Assembly (NCBI GenBank): GCA_013042255.1
Contig: JABDQK010000092.1
Location: 1 to 7,235 of the forward strand
DNA length: 7,235 nt
Reading direction: 5' to 3'
Source: Flavobacteriaceae bacterium
Lineage (GTDB): Bacteria; Bacteroidota; Bacteroidia; Flavobacteriales; Flavobacteriaceae
The notes under the pieces are model-generated. The model searched no databases. It was given only the letters and a program-made list of their open reading frames with translations, and was not told the origin of the DNA. Positions 5,912-7,235 of the stretch are shown here, piece by piece. Made by a program: the position numbers and the translations under genes. How positions within the stretch are numbered: the first letter of the stretch is position 1; each line of letters begins with the position of its first letter.

Positions 5912-7235
5912 ATGACTTCCTTGCCTGATATCCCCTTTCACGAAATAGTACACAAATTAGATGGCTCATTTCATACAGACATACTTACGAGGAGTTTGTA
6001 TGCAACGGATGCTTCTGTGTATAGAAAAATTCCTTCAGCCGTAGCTTTTCCAAAAAGTACTGAAGACATCAAAAAGCTAATCAAGTTTGCCTCAAAACAA
6101 CAACTGGGTATTATACCGAGGACCGCCGGTACTTCTCTGGCCGGTCAATGTGTGGGGGAAGGTATTGTCATTGACGTTTCACGGCATTTTACAAAAATCC
6201 TAAACCTCGACCTTAAGAAAAAGCAGGTCACTGTACAACCGGGAGTCATCCGGGATGAACTCAATACATATTTGCAGCCTCATGGATTATTTTTCGGGCC
6301 TAATACTTCTACTTCTAACCGCTGTATGATAGGAGGGATGGTAGGGAATAATTCCAGTGGAACAACTTCCATCCAATACGGGGTAACTCGTGATAAGGTC
6401 ATTTCCCTTCAAACAATTCTCTCAGACGGCAGTGAAGCAGAGTTCAGGGGCCTTACTACCGAAGAATACGAAGGTAAAACAAGGCAGAAATCACTTGAAG
6501 GAAATATTTATAAAGAACTATATAAAAACCTATCAGACAAAACAGTACAGAAAAATATACAATCTGAATTTCCTAAAGCTAGTATCCATAGACGCAACAC
6601 CGGATACGCGGTGGATGCATTACTTTCCAGTGAAATGTTTTCTGGAAATCAGCCTGAAATAAATCTATGTCAGTTACTCAGTGGAAGTGAGGGTACGCTC
6701 GCCTTTTCTACCGAAATCACCCTACAATTAGATTCGCTGCCTCCTTCAAAATCGGCTATGGTAGTCACGCATTATTCCACCCTGGAGGCCTGTCTTGCCG
6801 ATGTTGCACCTGTGATGGCTCATCAGCTGCACACCTGCGAAATGATGGATAAAGTGATACTCGACTGTACGAAAAACAATAAGACTCATCAGGCAAATCG
6901 TTTTTTTGTGAAAGGAGATCCTGCCGCTTTGCTAATGCTTGAGGTTCGATCTGAAACTGAGGAAGATCTTGAAAGTTTGCTCAAAGAATTACAGTCTACC
7001 ATAAAGAAGTCAGCTAACAGTTATGCAAACCCGGTATTAATCGGGGAACAAATTAATAGTGCGCTCGAACTACGCAAAGCTGGTTTGGGTTTGCTGGGGA
7101 ACATGGTTGGTGACAGAAAGGCTGTTGCCTGCATCGAAGACACAGCTGTCGCCCTCGAAGATTTAAAAGATTTTATCGGGGAATTTAGTGAGATCATGCG
7201 CCATTATGAGCAGGAGGCGGTGTATTACGCCCATG
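5912..7235 (+). CDS. FAD-linked oxidase / D-2-hydroxyacid-type dehydrogenase, 3' truncated
   Basis: The frame is open without a stop from the ATG at 5912 to the right edge, giving 441 residues plus one base. An in-frame TAA at 5888 leaves this as the only sensible ATG. The N-terminal half is a PCMH-type FAD-binding domain. FAD-contact motifs seen are PRTAGTSLAGQ (69-79), QPGV (109-112), HGLFFGPN (124-131), GGMVGNNSSG (141-150) and GSEGTLAF (258-265). The C-terminal cap of the FAD-oxidase C family follows, with RKAGLGLLGNMVGDRKAVA (388-406). Such enzymes oxidise D-lactate, glycolate or D-2-hydroxyglutarate. The wording of the cap resembles the YdiJ-type group, of about 1000 residues, which continues into a 4Fe-4S ferredoxin-like and CCG-motif half. 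I therefore infer that the missing part encodes iron-sulfur domains. The substrate cannot be told. It is probably cytoplasmic or membrane-associated, since no signal peptide is seen. Confidence 0.9.
   Translation, partial: MTSLPDIPFHEIVHKLDGSFHTDILTRSLYATDASVYRKIPSAVAFPKSTEDIKKLIKFASKQQLGIIPRTAGTSLAGQCVGEGIVIDVSRHFTKILNLDLKKKQVTVQPGVIRDELNTYLQPHGLFFGPNTSTSNRCMIGGMVGNNSSGTTSIQYGVTRDKVISLQTILSDGSEAEFRGLTTEEYEGKTRQKSLEGNIYKELYKNLSDKTVQKNIQSEFPKASIHRRNTGYAVDALLSSEMFSGNQPEINLCQLLSGSEGTLAFSTEITLQLDSLPPSKSAMVVTHYSTLEACLADVAPVMAHQLHTCEMMDKVILDCTKNNKTHQANRFFVKGDPAALLMLEVRSETEEDLESLLKELQSTIKKSANSYANPVLIGEQINSALELRKAGLGLLGNMVGDRKAVACIEDTAVALEDLKDFIGEFSEIMRHYEQEAVYYAH

Noticed and set aside
6390..6662. 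+ strand frame of 90 codons near the right end
   Set aside because: It is out of frame with the FAD-oxidase that spans the region and has a lysine/asparagine-rich, motif-free product.
1..7235. Hidden defence island, mobile element, CRISPR array or RNA gene
   Set aside because: Nearly all DNA is taken by ordinary envelope and metabolic genes; no long direct or inverted terminal repeats, spacer arrays, transposase motifs or tRNA-like folds were seen on either strand.

Overview
The window looks like chromosomal DNA from a member of the Bacteroidota, most likely a flavobacterium. Three things point there. None of the starts I can place has a clear Shine-Dalgarno sequence. Perfect copies of the Bacteroidota -7 promoter element (TAnnTTTG) stand before three genes. 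The cell-envelope proteins are also typical of the phylum: a TlpA-like thioredoxin lipoprotein with a DUF4369-type N-terminus, an LVIVD-type propeller lipoprotein, and a small barrel ending in Tyr-Gln-Phe. Species cannot be told from the sequence alone.

Layout, left to right. (1) The C-terminal half of a GlmM-type phosphosugar mutase (+ strand, cut by the left edge) runs to base 669. It meets, tail to tail across only 7 bp, a lipid A / lysophospholipid-type acyltransferase on the - strand (677-1558). (2) A 59-bp divergent spacer holds an 18-bp perfect palindrome made of two back-to-back -7 elements. One serves the acyltransferase and the other a rhomboid intramembrane protease (+, 1618-2265). 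(3) A 143-bp spacer leads into a 548-residue lipoprotein (+, 2409-4055) with an N-terminal beta-propeller and a C-terminal beta-rung region. (4) A strong 16-bp-stem terminator at 4073-4108 separates it from a convergent thioredoxin-fold lipoprotein (-, 4125-5234). (5) Upstream of that gene are its own promoter and then the terminator of the next - strand gene, a small outer-membrane barrel (-, 5334-5831). (6) Divergent from the barrel, a FAD-linked oxidase (+, from 5912) runs off the right edge. It is open for 441 codons without a stop and is probably the first half of a two-domain FAD/iron-sulfur dehydrogenase.

Functionally this is mostly an envelope neighbourhood: precursor synthesis for peptidoglycan and LPS (mutase), lipid acylation, membrane proteolysis, periplasmic thiol chemistry, a surface or periplasmic lipoprotein and a porin-like barrel. 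The genes are transcribed as separate short units rather than one operon, since promoters and terminators lie between nearly all of them. I see no mobile element, CRISPR array, RNA gene, toxin-antitoxin pair or defence system. There is no gene-free stretch over 300 bp. I found no convincing evidence of an undescribed multi-gene system; the most unusual items are the palindromic divergent promoter and the domain structure of the large lipoprotein.
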